A stretch of DNA of 64,000 nt, taken from Paracyclopina nana (Eukaryota > Arthropoda > Copepoda > Cyclopoida > Cyclopettidae). The position numbers and the translations under genes were made by a program. Shown one piece after another: positions 1 to 11,057 of this stretch (position 1 is its first letter; each line of letters opens with the position of its first letter). The DNA is taken from assembly GCA_019096065.1 (NCBI GenBank), contig JAGUCH010000001.1, positions 11,904,001 through 11,968,000 on the forward strand, written 5' to 3'. A model generated the notes under the pieces. The model was not told the origin of the DNA and ran no database searches. It saw only the letters and a program-made list of their open reading frames with translations.

Positions 1-250
1 GCATTCACCCCTTTGACTCAACTCAAATGAATCATTGGGCCAATTTTGAGGCGACTCAGCTATTGAGGCAGCTCAGCTTTTGAGGCAGCTCAGCCTATGA
101 ACCAACTTTGCTTTAGAACTAGCTCAGCTTTGAAGTAGCTCAATTACTGAGGTAATGAAGAAACTGAGCTAACGACGCAATGCAGCTATTGAAGGAACTC
201 AGCTAATGAGATAACTCAGCATATCAAGCAACTCAACTTTTTAAGAATCT
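1..250. repeat. degenerate tandem repeat, period about 17 bp
   Basis: Successive imperfect units resemble TTTTGAGGCAGCTCAGC, best preserved around 45-105 and decaying rightward (TAGAACTAGCTCAGC, TGAAGTAGCTCAATT). The array is cut by the window edge. Short related motifs recur to about 410. It has no coding potential that I can support. It looks like a decayed minisatellite. Confidence 0.6.
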
Positions 251-2313
251 CAGCCTTCTTTATTGTTCTAAAAAAATAGGGTGATATGATATCCCTGAAT
301 TCGTTACTCTTATACATTTGAAGAATATTTTTTATTCTTTGATACACTTGTTTTCTGCATGCGCCAGCTGAGCTGATGGGGCATTTTACTAATGAGGTAA
401 CCACAGCTAAGGCGCATGAAGTGTTCTCTTATCTGATGGTAAAAAAGAGGTTTCTTTGTAAATCTCCCACAGTGCATTTACCATTTCTCAGATTCGGCGA
501 TAATGAGTTATTTATCTCGCGCACCAGATCTTGCATTTCTTTTTATTGAAAGTCAAGTCTTTCGCATGCGATTTTCCATGTGCAAAAATTAGCCATTGTG
601 CGGCACCAGAATTTATCGCGCTTGATACACCCCACTGTTATTATGAGTTATGCACGGAAAAAAGGCGAATTTTTCCCAAAAAGGCAATTTAATACTAGTT
701 GAGCTAATTAATAAGAGCCACTGCTGAAAGATAATCTGGATAAAGCAAACAAAGCAGGAAAGTGGTGCATTTTCTGACCCCCTTTTTTCATATCAAACCA
801 AAAAGCTAGCCCTAATTTGGCAGTTGTTTCCTCCTCTGCCAAGCAATTAGAGTTGACGGTTTGCGAATGAAATTAGGGAGCTGATACCATTTTTGGATTT
901 CAAAAAACAAGACTGAAACTGGCTTTTTTATTTTATTTTCTGGCGGTATGATATAAATGGGCCAGAGTTGTGTGCGACAAAATAACAGCCAGGCTTTCGC
1001 AAAATTACTCCTCCAAATTGAAATCATAAATACGTAATAAGCAAATGCATGATATTTGGTGCATTGATGCCGAAAAGTTTCCCTAAGAGGCATTTGCAGC
1101 CAGGCTACAGGTGATTTCTGTATAAGCAAAGAAAAATTTGGCAAGACAAACGATTTGATCATTCACTGCCAGGTTCTTCAACTTATGAAATGTCATCTGC
1201 TATTCTGCCTTTTAGTCCAGCGTGTTAGACAGTTTGATTTTAGCTCTCTTCATGCATATCACATTAATCTGAAAACAGAAGTGCTTCTTAACATGTCTTG
1301 GCAAAAGCTATAACAGGATCTATTGAATAGATGCCACAAGTGGCACAGCAGGTTTTTTCTACTACGTAACAAGCTGCTAAAATTTCAATATTACTGTCAA
1401 AAAAAAAAATAATTGTGGCATTTGGAAATCTTATGAGGGCTGCAAAAAACATAATGTAAACTGCTAGACCCGCTTTTTAGCAGCAGCAGCTCCCGTATTT
1501 GAACAACATCGTGCTGGCAGTTTAGAACAACAACAATAAAAAATTCGCAACCTGCAATTTAAGCCCGCATTATTGTGCAAAATTTTTCTCCTTATATGGA
1601 TCACATCCAATTTCATGCGTTTCTAAGCTGACGCGCGAGCACTTCAACTTATGCCCATTTACGGGCATAACTCAGCATATATAATTGCTAATTGAGGAAA
1701 TAATGATTGCATTAAACATTCTCATATCATGCAATTCGATGACAGTTTTTCTCTTCATAATTACGCAACTTCCTCCGCCTCCTCGATGAATTATTCAAAT
1801 TCTCATTACAGATATATGTACTTATCATGGTCTGGTAACACTGTGAAAGTGGCCTTTTATGTGCCGCTTTTGCCGGTTAAAAAGGGTAATAATCATTGGA
1901 GGTGAAGTCGGATAATTAGTCCATTCGCTTTGAACTGTCAACTATTTGTGGAAAGGCATCTCTAGATTAATTAGAGCCACATAAGGGGTAATTAGCGCTG
2001 CTTGGCTGTGTAATTATACACTTGCCTTGACGACTACTTGAACAAAAAACTGGCATTACTGCACATTCTTGCTGACAAAAAAGGTTTTCCTTTTGCTAAT
2101 TGGTACAAAGATGTCAACATATCCTCAGCATCTTTATGGGTTTTTTTGTAATCATTTTATCTGCTTCATAAATTATTCCATGAAAGTTATTTTTCGTAAA
2201 GGTTGAGCTCAATTTTGATATATTCATAATTCTAAGCAACGGCAAAATTGAGAAATCCCACAAATTGGAAGCAGATTGGATTTTTTTTTTTGGTATTCAA
2301 AAGCGACTGCTAA
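251..2313. other. non-coding AT-rich spacer
   Basis: No gene is supported here. Open frames are short, lack splice context and have low-complexity composition. This is either intergenic DNA or intron. Confidence 0.6.
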
Positions 2314-2315
2314 TA

Positions 2316-2709
2316 TACCGTCTGACCGTTCAAAATTGGACGGTGCGGGAATCAAAAGTTTGTGTTATGAATTCATGAATTATGTGGATTAATGGGTGTC
2401 GTTGGAAAGCTTGAACCTTTGTACATCTTTTTTGTTTTCTGACAAAATGAAAAATATTATTATAAATTCTACGTTACAGCAAAAAATAAATATCGCATCA
2501 TTTTTTTCACGAAAAGTTTCTGTGTTGCATAAGGAAAATTGAATTTTTCTAGTTTTTTTTCTCTTTAAATTGATTTTTTCTACTTTTACAAAAAAGATGA
2601 AAAAAGGCTCAATCTTTCCAACAATATCATTTAAAAGTCCTGTATTTCTTGAATTTGTGACAAAAAGTTAAGATTCCCGTACCGTCCATTTTTGAACGGT
2701 CAGACTGTA
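2316..2709. mobile_element. 394-bp inverted-repeat element with TA duplication (Tc1/mariner-like MITE)
   Basis: The two ends form about 38-bp terminal inverted repeats. The left end begins TACCGTCTGACCGTTCAAAA and the right end, read inward, begins TACAGTCTGACCGTTCAAAA; both continue to GGACGGT(G/A)CGGGAATC. The element is bounded by TA at 2314-2315 and 2710-2711. The interior is AT-rich with no transposase frame. A TA target duplication plus a TAC.. terminus is what is expected of Tc1/mariner-derived non-autonomous elements; the superfamily assignment is inference. Confidence 0.75.
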
Positions 2710-2711
2710 TA

Positions 2712-3774
2712 TGTTCAAAATAGGCGCATGGGGAATTTTCATAACGTTAGATCAATTTTCACGTAATTTATCCCATCAAAGCTTCGAATTTGTAATTTTG
2801 CCTATTTTGAGATTTGATGTCCATTTTCGAGGAGAAATGATGATTCCGAGCAATACTACAGTTGAAGGATCCCGTCATGAAAAGATGTGATTCAATTTGG
2901 ATAATAAGAGCCATTCTTCCATGTGTAATGGTGCAGTAGCAGTGTATTCAAATTTCCACGATGACGACATTTACAAAATTGTATGATGATTGCGTGCCAT
3001 GTCATTTTAATAGCTTTTTTGACTCCCAGGCGCCAACATTTTCATTTATTCAAATTTTTTTGAATTTCCATGCCACATTCCAGACGAGGAAAAGGATCAA
3101 AAAGAAGCTGCCCGGCCAACTAGTAAGTACTTCTCGTTAGCCCAGACTTATCTTTAAGGAAAGCAGCTTATAAAAATTGAAAAAGGGATCAGCAAGCTCG
3201 CTTGCAGCCGAATTGAGAATGCTGCCATGTTGTGTGTTGTCTAGTGCGCCTTCTTCTTCTTCTTAACGACCCCTCCGCTTTTTTAATAGACCCAGTTGCC
3301 ATTTAAGGATGCAATGTCTCGCAGCCAAATATCATCGAATTCAGGTAGGCCACAAATGAGTTTTTCCCCAATATTTAGACTATACACTCCGCCATTTCCG
3401 CCACACTTTGTGGCGCTATTCAACAATTTTCACGTGAGCGGAAGTCGACTTTTTATCTCATGCAAACCACAAAGTTGTTTTTTTCACTGTAATTTGCTTT
3501 AACCCCATTGGTCGCAAATCAAGCCCTACAATTGGACAATCTACATCAACTTCACCATCTTTCCAAGGGGGAAAAAGAGTTGAAGCTTATCTGGAAACTC
3601 TATTTCTAATGAGCCTAGTAATTCGACATTTTTACTCTTATATCAGCAAAACAGTCTGAAAATTCAGATACATACTTGAGCCGAAGTTCGACAAAATTAT
3701 TATCAAGAGAAGCTATGGCTGAACGAGTACAGAAAAGTTGATTGTCCTATACTTGTATCTAGTTAATAAACTTA
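2712..3774. other. spacer containing two weak exon candidates
   Basis: Mostly AT-rich non-coding DNA. Two short plus-strand intervals, 3084-3122 and 3290-3344, have acceptor and donor signals and join in phase. They are reported as a separate low-confidence feature. Nothing else is supported. Confidence 0.5.
3084..3344 (+). CDS. two candidate orphan exons (39 nt and 55 nt)
   Basis: Exon A (3084-3122) follows CATTCCAG and ends at GTAAGT. In phase 0 it reads TRKRIKKKLPGQL. Exon B (3290-3344) follows a long pyrimidine tract ending TTTTTTAATAG and ends at CAG|GTAGGC. In phase 0 it reads TQLPFKDAMSRSQISSNS and leaves one base. The two phases agree and the 167-nt intron is plausible. No product is recognised and no flanking exons were found. 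Chance pairing of splice-like motifs in AT-rich DNA is a serious alternative. Confidence 0.2.
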
Positions 3775-3780
3775 TGTCAT

Positions 3781-3852
3781 GTTCATGTAAGCCCCAAACT
3801 CATTAGCATTATGCAAGAAAATCACCTCAAGGAAAGGAGAAAAATTGTCTTT
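3781..3852 (+). repeat. dispersed repeat, copy also at 58232-58312
   Basis: It begins GTTCATGT(A/G)..CCCCAAA and ends AAGGAGAAAAATTGTCTT in both copies, with moderate divergence between. In the 58 kb copy this segment lies just inside a terminal inverted repeat, so this is probably a truncated copy of that element. Confidence 0.55.
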
Positions 3853-3953
3853 CGTCAAGCGCTAGCTTATACAAAAGAAAAGTCAGATCGACTTTAAACC
3901 ACCTTGAAAGTAAACAAATCTAATTTTGTCAATTTATGCACCACATCATAGAC

Positions 3954-4140
3954 ATTTTCAGCAAAATCTGAAGTTAGATTTCACGCTTTACCATAGAAAC
4001 GTAACGAAAACTAGTTTTTCTTGAAAATAAAGGCAGAAAAGCTTGAAACAAAATAGCAAAAATGCCATTGAAAACGCTGCTCGGTCCCAAGCTGAACTCG
4101 TAGATTGGCCGCAGCAGCAGCAGATTCACTTTTCCTTTAA
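3954..4140 (+). repeat. dispersed repeat, inverted copy at 54399-54583
   Basis: Shared landmarks in order are ATTTTCAGCAAAATC, CTTTACCA.AGAAAC, AGTTTTTC, AAAATAGCAAAAA, GCTGCTCGGTCCC, GCTGA.CTCGTAGA and GATTCAC.TTTCCTT. Two copies 50 kb apart on opposite strands indicate a transposable or dispersed repeat family. No protein is encoded. Confidence 0.65.
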
Positions 4141-4426
4141 ATAATTTTTTCCACACCTTAAGGCATTCTCTATACATGAAGAAGGCATTAGAGAGAGGAC
4201 AGCGCCAAAAGTAATTACTGTGATATTAGCTGTTTCACCTGTTTCAATAGTGGTTCTTTTTAAGATTAAAGAAATCTGTGGCAAATTGCATACCTTTACT
4301 TAGATCTAAAAAGGAAAAAGCTGAATCCATTCTAAGGATTAGAGTAGATAATTTTTCTGTAAGCAATTTAATAATTCAACTTACAAATAAAAGTGTGATT
4401 TTCCCGCTTCCAAGCCGAACCCTAGG

Positions 4427-4569
4427 GCTTAGTCTCTTCTGGAGATTTCATAGTGACCAAGCCACGGTCATTATCGATTCTTATGTAGTTCCATCGCAAC
4501 CTACTCAGTACATAAGAAACGATAATGACCGTGGCTTGGTCACTATGAAATCTCCAGAAGAGACTAAGC
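4427..4569. mobile_element. 143-bp foldback MITE, copy 1
   Basis: Near-perfect palindrome. Both ends read GCTTAGTCTCTTCTGGAGAT inward, and the arms run about 60 nt around a short unpaired centre (GTTCCATCGCAACC). It is flanked by the 5-bp direct repeat CTAGG (4422-4426 and 4570-4574). It is the same length as the copy at 10910 and nearly identical to it, implying recent movement. No coding capacity; it must be mobilised in trans. A 5-bp duplication does not identify a superfamily by itself. Confidence 0.85.
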
Positions 4570-4574
4570 CTAGG

Positions 4575-5696
4575 TCTTGTAGAAAATAAAGATATTTTTA
4601 CGATTTGCTTAATAGGTTATGTGAAGGGAACCAGTGCAAAAATTGCGGATTTGTGATCCGCTTTCTAAGTTTATTAATTTGATTTTAGCTGATGAAACAT
4701 TAATCCTCATTCCATCTACTTGTAATTCCACAAATCCAAAATGAAGTATTTCATTTGATTTTGCTGATTTTCCTGTCACTTTCTATATGGCTCCATTTTG
4801 GTTTGCTTGAAAATGGTGATTTACCATTTGCCAGATTTCCCCCATTTTGTACAAAACAGCCAATAGATTTTGCCGAATAGTTTCTCACAGCTGGCACCGA
4901 TAATCTGAGTGATTGGTTTCACATTTTGGGGCGGTTCCACAGGGATCGATATCTTTTGTTGAACATTTCAGCGCACAGGAAAAATGTCCCCTCGAGCAAC
5001 ATTGCGTTTAACCACAGGATATTGATTTGAAATGGATTTGCATATCGCTCAATCCGGTTTTTTGCTGCCATTTGTAAAAGCTACGAATCGCGAACAAATT
5101 GAATTTTTTTGTCATGACCAAAGCACTCCTAAAACCCGATACTGAAGAACTTCAGAAATCATGCGTATACTTTTCACAAAAATTGAATTGACACGATTTC
5201 CAATAGGCTTAACAGGCGGCTTTTGTTTGGTGAGCCCGCCTAAAAATAGTCCATGTTTTAAATTTGGTTGATGCCGAATTGACACAAAGTCCCTTGCGGC
5301 CAGTGTGGATAAACAACAAATCAATAGTCATCCTGAGGGGGTAGCATATTTTTTGCTACCTCCACCAACATGATTTGACTGACGGACGGACAACAGGAAA
5401 TTGCGATTTGACAGCAAGATTCAAATATTCACTTCACATAAATCAGTCGTTTTCTTTGACGTCCATAAAACTTGTCAAGTACAGTCAACTGAATTTTGTT
5501 GAGAGCCACCGCAACAAATCATGCAGACTATTATTAGTAATATGCTGTTTGACTTCATTTCCTCCGAGGGAATTTGAGCCGCGTAGTAATAAAGAGAGAG
5601 GCATTTTTTAGGAGGAGGATTTTCGAAAATACAAAAGCACACTACACAGCCTTTGGGTATCACTAAAAGAAAATAATGTAATTAAATAAAAAATTA
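4575..5696. other. non-coding spacer
   Basis: No supported gene. Short open frames on both strands overlap each other and have no splice or start context. Confidence 0.55.
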
Positions 5697-5697
5697 A

Positions 5698-5945
5698 GGC
5701 ATGGTTCACCTGCTTATAATATCTAGCTAGCAGGCACCATACTATACTTATAAGTATAAGTAAGGTGTCCATACTATACTGATTTTCATTGTTGGAACCG
5801 GGCTACTGAGAAACTGAGAATTTAGTTATTGTTGCTGGATGGCTTTTGGTACCAAAAGACCGAATCCGAAGAAAAAATCTAAAAAATGTTATTGGAAGTA
5901 TCTGATATTTGCAAATATCAGCACACTAGGATATTTCTGATTCAT
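5698..5945. mobile_element. truncated copy of the 58.7 kb inverted-repeat element
   Basis: The left end, GGTTCACCTGCTTATAAT, matches the left end of the element at 58669. Shared internal landmarks are ACTGAGAAACTGAGAATTT, GGATGGCTTTTGGTA, AGACCGA and GATATTTGCAAATATCAGCA. The right terminal repeat is missing, and roughly 60 nt of extra sequence lies near the left end. It is a dead copy. Confidence 0.65.
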
Positions 5946-5997
5946 TTTGTAGCTGAGGTGGCTTTGGCAAACTAATCAGTTGTCAAGCTGAAACTAA

Positions 5998-6157
5998 AGG
6001 GCGTTCTCATATTGGACTTTAGCTTACCAAAACCTGATTTTGGTTAAACAAAAACCAGTTTTCGGTAGGTAGCCAGTACATAGAGCTTTACTAAAACCAG
6101 TTTTTGGTTAGCCAAAATCAGGTTTTGGTAAGCTAAAGTCCAATATGAGAACGCCCT
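5998..6157. mobile_element. 160-bp PIF/Harbinger-like MITE
   Basis: Long terminal inverted repeats (about 48 bp) begin AGGGCGTTCTCATATTGGAC, and the interior is built from repeated AACC(A/T)GTTTT-like blocks. TAA flanks both ends (5995-5997 and 6158-6160), a 3-bp target duplication. An AGGGC.. terminus plus a 3-bp TWA-like duplication fits PIF/Harbinger; the family call is inference. A truncated relative lies at 59254. Confidence 0.75.
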
Positions 6158-6160
6158 TAA

Positions 6161-9100
6161 ATTAAAATTTCAGCCACATTTGAAATTGAAGTTCAATGTT
6201 GTAGTCATTAGAGAGAAAAGAAAGTGAAATACCCTAGGATTAAATAACCAGGATTGATTTTTTGAGACATTTCGCGAAAATGGAGCTGGAAAGGGGCCAT
6301 TCCATTTATTTCACCTCATAAACCAAATTTGCTGAGTCACTGCCGGTGTCAGCTCGCAATAATAATCATGCAAATCACAGATGAAATGGAATCTAGCAGG
6401 GGAGTTGACACAAACACATTGTGTGTTATTACAATATGATTGACTACCATATTAGAAAGGAGGCAAGGAAAAAAACCAGAGAGATTGAGTCATACTCTGC
6501 TACTTTTGTCAGGGATCATCATCATCCTGGCGTAGAGTTAGAGTATAGGAGCATAAGGAAGGAAGATAATTTGATACTGGCTGTACTACAATTTCACAAT
6601 CAACGGTTTTGAGCAGAAAATAATCCTGCAACTGGAGAACCTCACTTATGAAAAAAAGCTGAAGAAGGAGTGAAGCGAATCTTAAAAAGTGAAGCCAATT
6701 GAATAGTATCCATCTTTTCAACCCCCTTCCAATTTTCTTTTGAGCGTCACAGTCGACTTCCACTCGATGATCCGCAGGACTTCAAGTCTGCGCGCATGGA
6801 CGCCTATTCGAAGGAAGATCATCCATCAGAAATGTTTCTCCCACTTGTCAACTGCAGCAGCACCAAAAATATGGATATTCATTTTAATGGAGTTCATCCT
6901 CCTCTGCTCTGCATTATTATCCCATCAATATCTGTCTTCATCAAACCCCATTTCCAAAACGTGAGGAATTGTGCTTTTAAGAATGCTAAGAATGCTTTTG
7001 ATCTGTCCTAATTTTGCTTTCTTCTAAAGTGCAGCCATTTAATTTGCATATTGGGAGAATCCTTTTGATGTTTTTTAATCAAATCCTTGTTGTAGTCGGC
7101 GCTATATACAATAAAAGTCTGTGTGCATAAATTACGGAATTGCCCCCACTCTCATATCTTTTTCCATTAGTGTCACTAACTGGTAAACTCTCAATTTTGT
7201 ATGCCGAATGAAAAAAAGCATGATGTGAAAATTCTGCCGGCTGAAAGAAGTTTTGTTGTGTGCCCTACCGCAGATTCTGGGCTTTTTTCTTTTTACCATT
7301 TTTGGTGGTGGTCAAGAGTGCCAATTACCGCATTCTTTTTGTTGCTTTTTCCACAAGTAGTCTAACAATGCAACAAAAGGTTGTCTTTGCACAAATGCTA
7401 TGATTAGTTCCAACTTCTATTCAACACCTGGCTTATTTTATAGCAAAAAAAAGAGAGAGAAATAATTTGATACTCATCGTAGTTAAAGCCGCGGTCGGCT
7501 TCAAAGTATGAAAATGGGCACACAATTAACTCATTAAGCTATCCATTAGGTCATCTGGTATCACTTTTATGCATACATCGTTACTCCAAAAAAGAAGCCC
7601 CACAATAGCATTTCAATTTTCAGGTAAAGCCCACCCCTGCTATACCAACAACACGAAAATCGCAATTAAGTGAAAAATCTACTTTATAGGTTGCAAATTC
7701 AGAGGGTTTTTTGTAGTCTTTCCAAATAAGGCTTTGTGTAGTCTTGATGCACATCAATCTTCATTTGGACGACGGTTGCAATATGTTAAATTTGTTTACC
7801 CTTTGCAAAAATGGCAGCAGCGCCTCTTTTTTGCATGACAATACACAGCGCAGAAGGCAAAAAATGCTTTAATCCCTTGGTAAAATATTTCATCATTGCT
7901 TTGGAAGAGGCAAAAATACCAAAATTAACGGTGGTGCGTTTTTTCTTTGATTTTTCGCTATTCCGCGATCGGAACAATTTATCGCTGAGCTCCACGCAAC
8001 CTTTCACAGTTTCCGCGGCAGGTGACAAAGAAAAGCCTAATTAACCGAGATTCTCATGTGATAACCTATTTTTCCGAAAACCATGATTTTAATTAGCCCG
8101 GTCTTTATTTGGTTGACAATAAACTCCCTGACTGCGTAGTGAGTGGGCATTTTTCATTTGCATGCGGCAACGAACGTTGTATTATATGGTTGCTGAATCG
8201 GTTTATTTCAACGGTTTTTTCAGCATCTTGAAACACGAGCCTTATTTTTGCACACACATACTACAGCGATAAATCAGCTGGTTTTTCAACCGCCATCACA
8301 CTGAAGAAGTAATAATAAAACTTGATTTTTTTCCACCAGTGTGCCCACCATGCCATATACATGGTAAAATATTTGCAATTAGTCAAGATTGCAAAACTAG
8401 ATAATGGCTGAAAATCTCCGCCTTTTGGCACTTCGCTATAGAAAAATACTCGTGTAATACACATCAAAAGTGAGTTAATACTTTAAAATACAAATCAATA
8501 GAGAATTTGTTTTTAGATCAAAAGGAAATTTTTTATCAGAGTTCTTAGTGTTGTTTTAACAGCAGGTAAAACAAATGCATGAAATCCATAAAAAAGCTCA
8601 GAAATGCAACAAAGATGAATAAAAGTGTTATAAGATTGCAGATAAGAAACGTTGAATTTTTGAGGCTAAAAACCGGAAAATTAATTTCCCCTTTAATGCG
8701 TTCTCATGACAGTTTCCTCAACAACAAAATTTCCATTAGTTTACTTCTCTGAAGAAATTTCCCCGCACTGATGAGCGTGAAATTTGACTAGCTTTATCTG
8801 GTAGCGCGTTTCTGCAAATTTGTGCCTCGACTGATCCGTAGATGGGCTTTTGTACTTTAGATGTTAACACTACGTACATGAATTTAAGCTATTAAATCAA
8901 ACTTTAACAACCATTATTATTGTATAGGCGAAAATATGGAGCATCATAATTTAGTGCTCTAGAGTGTAACAAGATGCTAATTTTCATATAATTGCTATCA
9001 TAATGCCCTTGATTTACAGCAGAAAAGTTTTAAAAAATCGTTAATCTAAAGAGGGGTGGTCATCGTTGGAGCATTGCTAAAAGGTGGAAAAATTTGATTG

Positions 9101-10904
9101 AAGATGAGTGATTTTTCAGCTTTAATTGTCGGCCACGTCAAGTATCTTTTCCGCTGGTGAACTTTATCGATTCCATCACAATTTCTGTCAAAGCGACATC
9201 CGCAAAACTGCATTTTCAAACTACTGCATCTAGCAGCATTTTTTTTAAAAAACTAGGCACTCCTCAAAGTCTAGACAATTTTAACGGCTTTTTTGCCAGG
9301 CGCCTAGATGTCTGGCTCCTTATTAAGCCCTAGATAGAGATGAATTGTCAATTAAATTCAAATATTTCTCCATCTTTTTTTTTGCACACAGTAGACACGT
9401 TTTTGCTATAGCTGCAAATGCACAATGTGACAAAAACAGGATTAATGGAGCTTTTATCATCATTAACTGACTCAATTATCTTTTAGCAAGCAGCAAAAAA
9501 TAGGATTGCAATCTTCTTCGCATGCTCAAGAACAAGCTAAAATGCTGTTTCTCTTATTTTCGGATAGACGTGAAAATGTACGGGTGTAGCAGTCGTTCAC
9601 TTATGGCAATTTGTATGGAAATCTAAGCGGAGATCTAAAGAATGACTTTATTGAGTTATATTTGCGACAGGAAACAGTAGAATTTATCTAAGTGAGAAGA
9701 CAACTTGGCTGTCACTTTTGCACTGCTAATTGGCCTATACCGCAGCGAATTTTTCCTAATTATACGCCCAGTTTTAATGCCGTGAATTTTGATGACGTTG
9801 TCAGATGCAAGATTCTATCAGAAGCAGTATCATCCAATTCGCAAAGAATCGGGCTTTTCACAAACTTTTGGAAAACCTAATTGAGTTAATAATACCAAGG
9901 CGTGAATGCAGCATACTTCTTTGATATACGACTTTTTGGTAGTCTGAAGGCTTCCGTTAATTATGATCTTTATCTAGTAGGGACAAATTGTAGCCAGAGA
10001 GTAACAAAGAAGAAGATTGATTTATGATTTTTTCAATAAAAATGAGAGCAAAACTTAATTTACCTGCTGTCAAGCTCCCAAAAATGATGATGTTGCTGTC
10101 ATTTCAGCGAGAAAAGCCATCCTGGTACCTCTGCACTTCCGAAGGCGCTACTCAAAAAAGAACCATCCATGGTAACAAGCTAGTGAATCAACATAAGGAT
10201 CCCACACACGTTTAGTATGACAAGCTTCAATCAGACAGACTCGAAAATGTTTCCCACACATGATTGGCAATGTTCACGTATTTTTTTGCTAATTTCATAA
10301 TCAAATGTGTCCGCCAAAAGACTTTAAAAAGCTCTTTTTTGCATTCTAAATCTACTCAAGTATTGACGTTTTTTTAGCATATTCCTCGGCAAGAATTTTA
10401 TGCCATGTAATTATTGCATTTTCAGTAAAGCCCCGCGCTAGCTATTGTTGTGTATGTGCAAAAGACTCTTTTTATGAGCACTTTTTATTTGGCTGCTTCC
10501 ATCTTATTGACAAGTTCAATTTCCTCCTCGCTCACTTTGACAAGGGAAAAACAGCGAGCTTGTCTCATCACAAGGTTTTTCGAAGAAAAAAAAATGTTGA
10601 GCTGAGAAGACTTGACCGATAGTTTTATTGCAAGTTGCATTTGGACATAAGTTGTCTGTGACCATATAATGTAGGGAGACAGTGCTACCAGATGTACGTA
10701 AGCTCAATACTGAACGGAGCACAGCCTATTTATGAGACTTTAAAGTGCATTGTCTTCAATGCATTTTGAGTCTGACTGATAAGCTTGTTGTAAATACCTA
10801 AGGAAAAAGGGTTGCAAACTTTTTTGCTTTACAACACACCGAGAATGAATTTCCAAAAATTGCCTGAAAATAAAGTTTCAGGACTTCGTGACCAATGCCA
10901 GTAA
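6161..10904. other. gene-poor AT-rich DNA
   Basis: I find no gene, RNA gene or complete mobile element in these 4.7 kb. Opposed open frames near 7.8-8.0 kb are mutually overlapping and look incidental. Confidence 0.5.
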
Positions 10905-10909
10905 CAGTG

Positions 10910-11052
10910 GCTTAGTCTCTTCTGGAGATTTCATAGTGACCAAGCCACGGTCATTATCGATTCTTATGTAGTTCCATCGCAACCTACTCAGTACATAAGA
11001 AACGATAATGACCGTGGCTTGGTCACTATGAAATCTCCAGAAGAGACTAAGC
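10910..11052. mobile_element. 143-bp foldback MITE, copy 2
   Basis: Nearly identical over its length to the element at 4427, with the same ends (GCTTAGTCTC.. inward) and exactly the same length. It is flanked by a different 5-bp direct repeat, CAGTG (10905-10909 and 11053-11057). Two copies with two different target duplications prove transposition rather than segmental duplication. Confidence 0.88.
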
Positions 11053-11057
11053 CAGTG

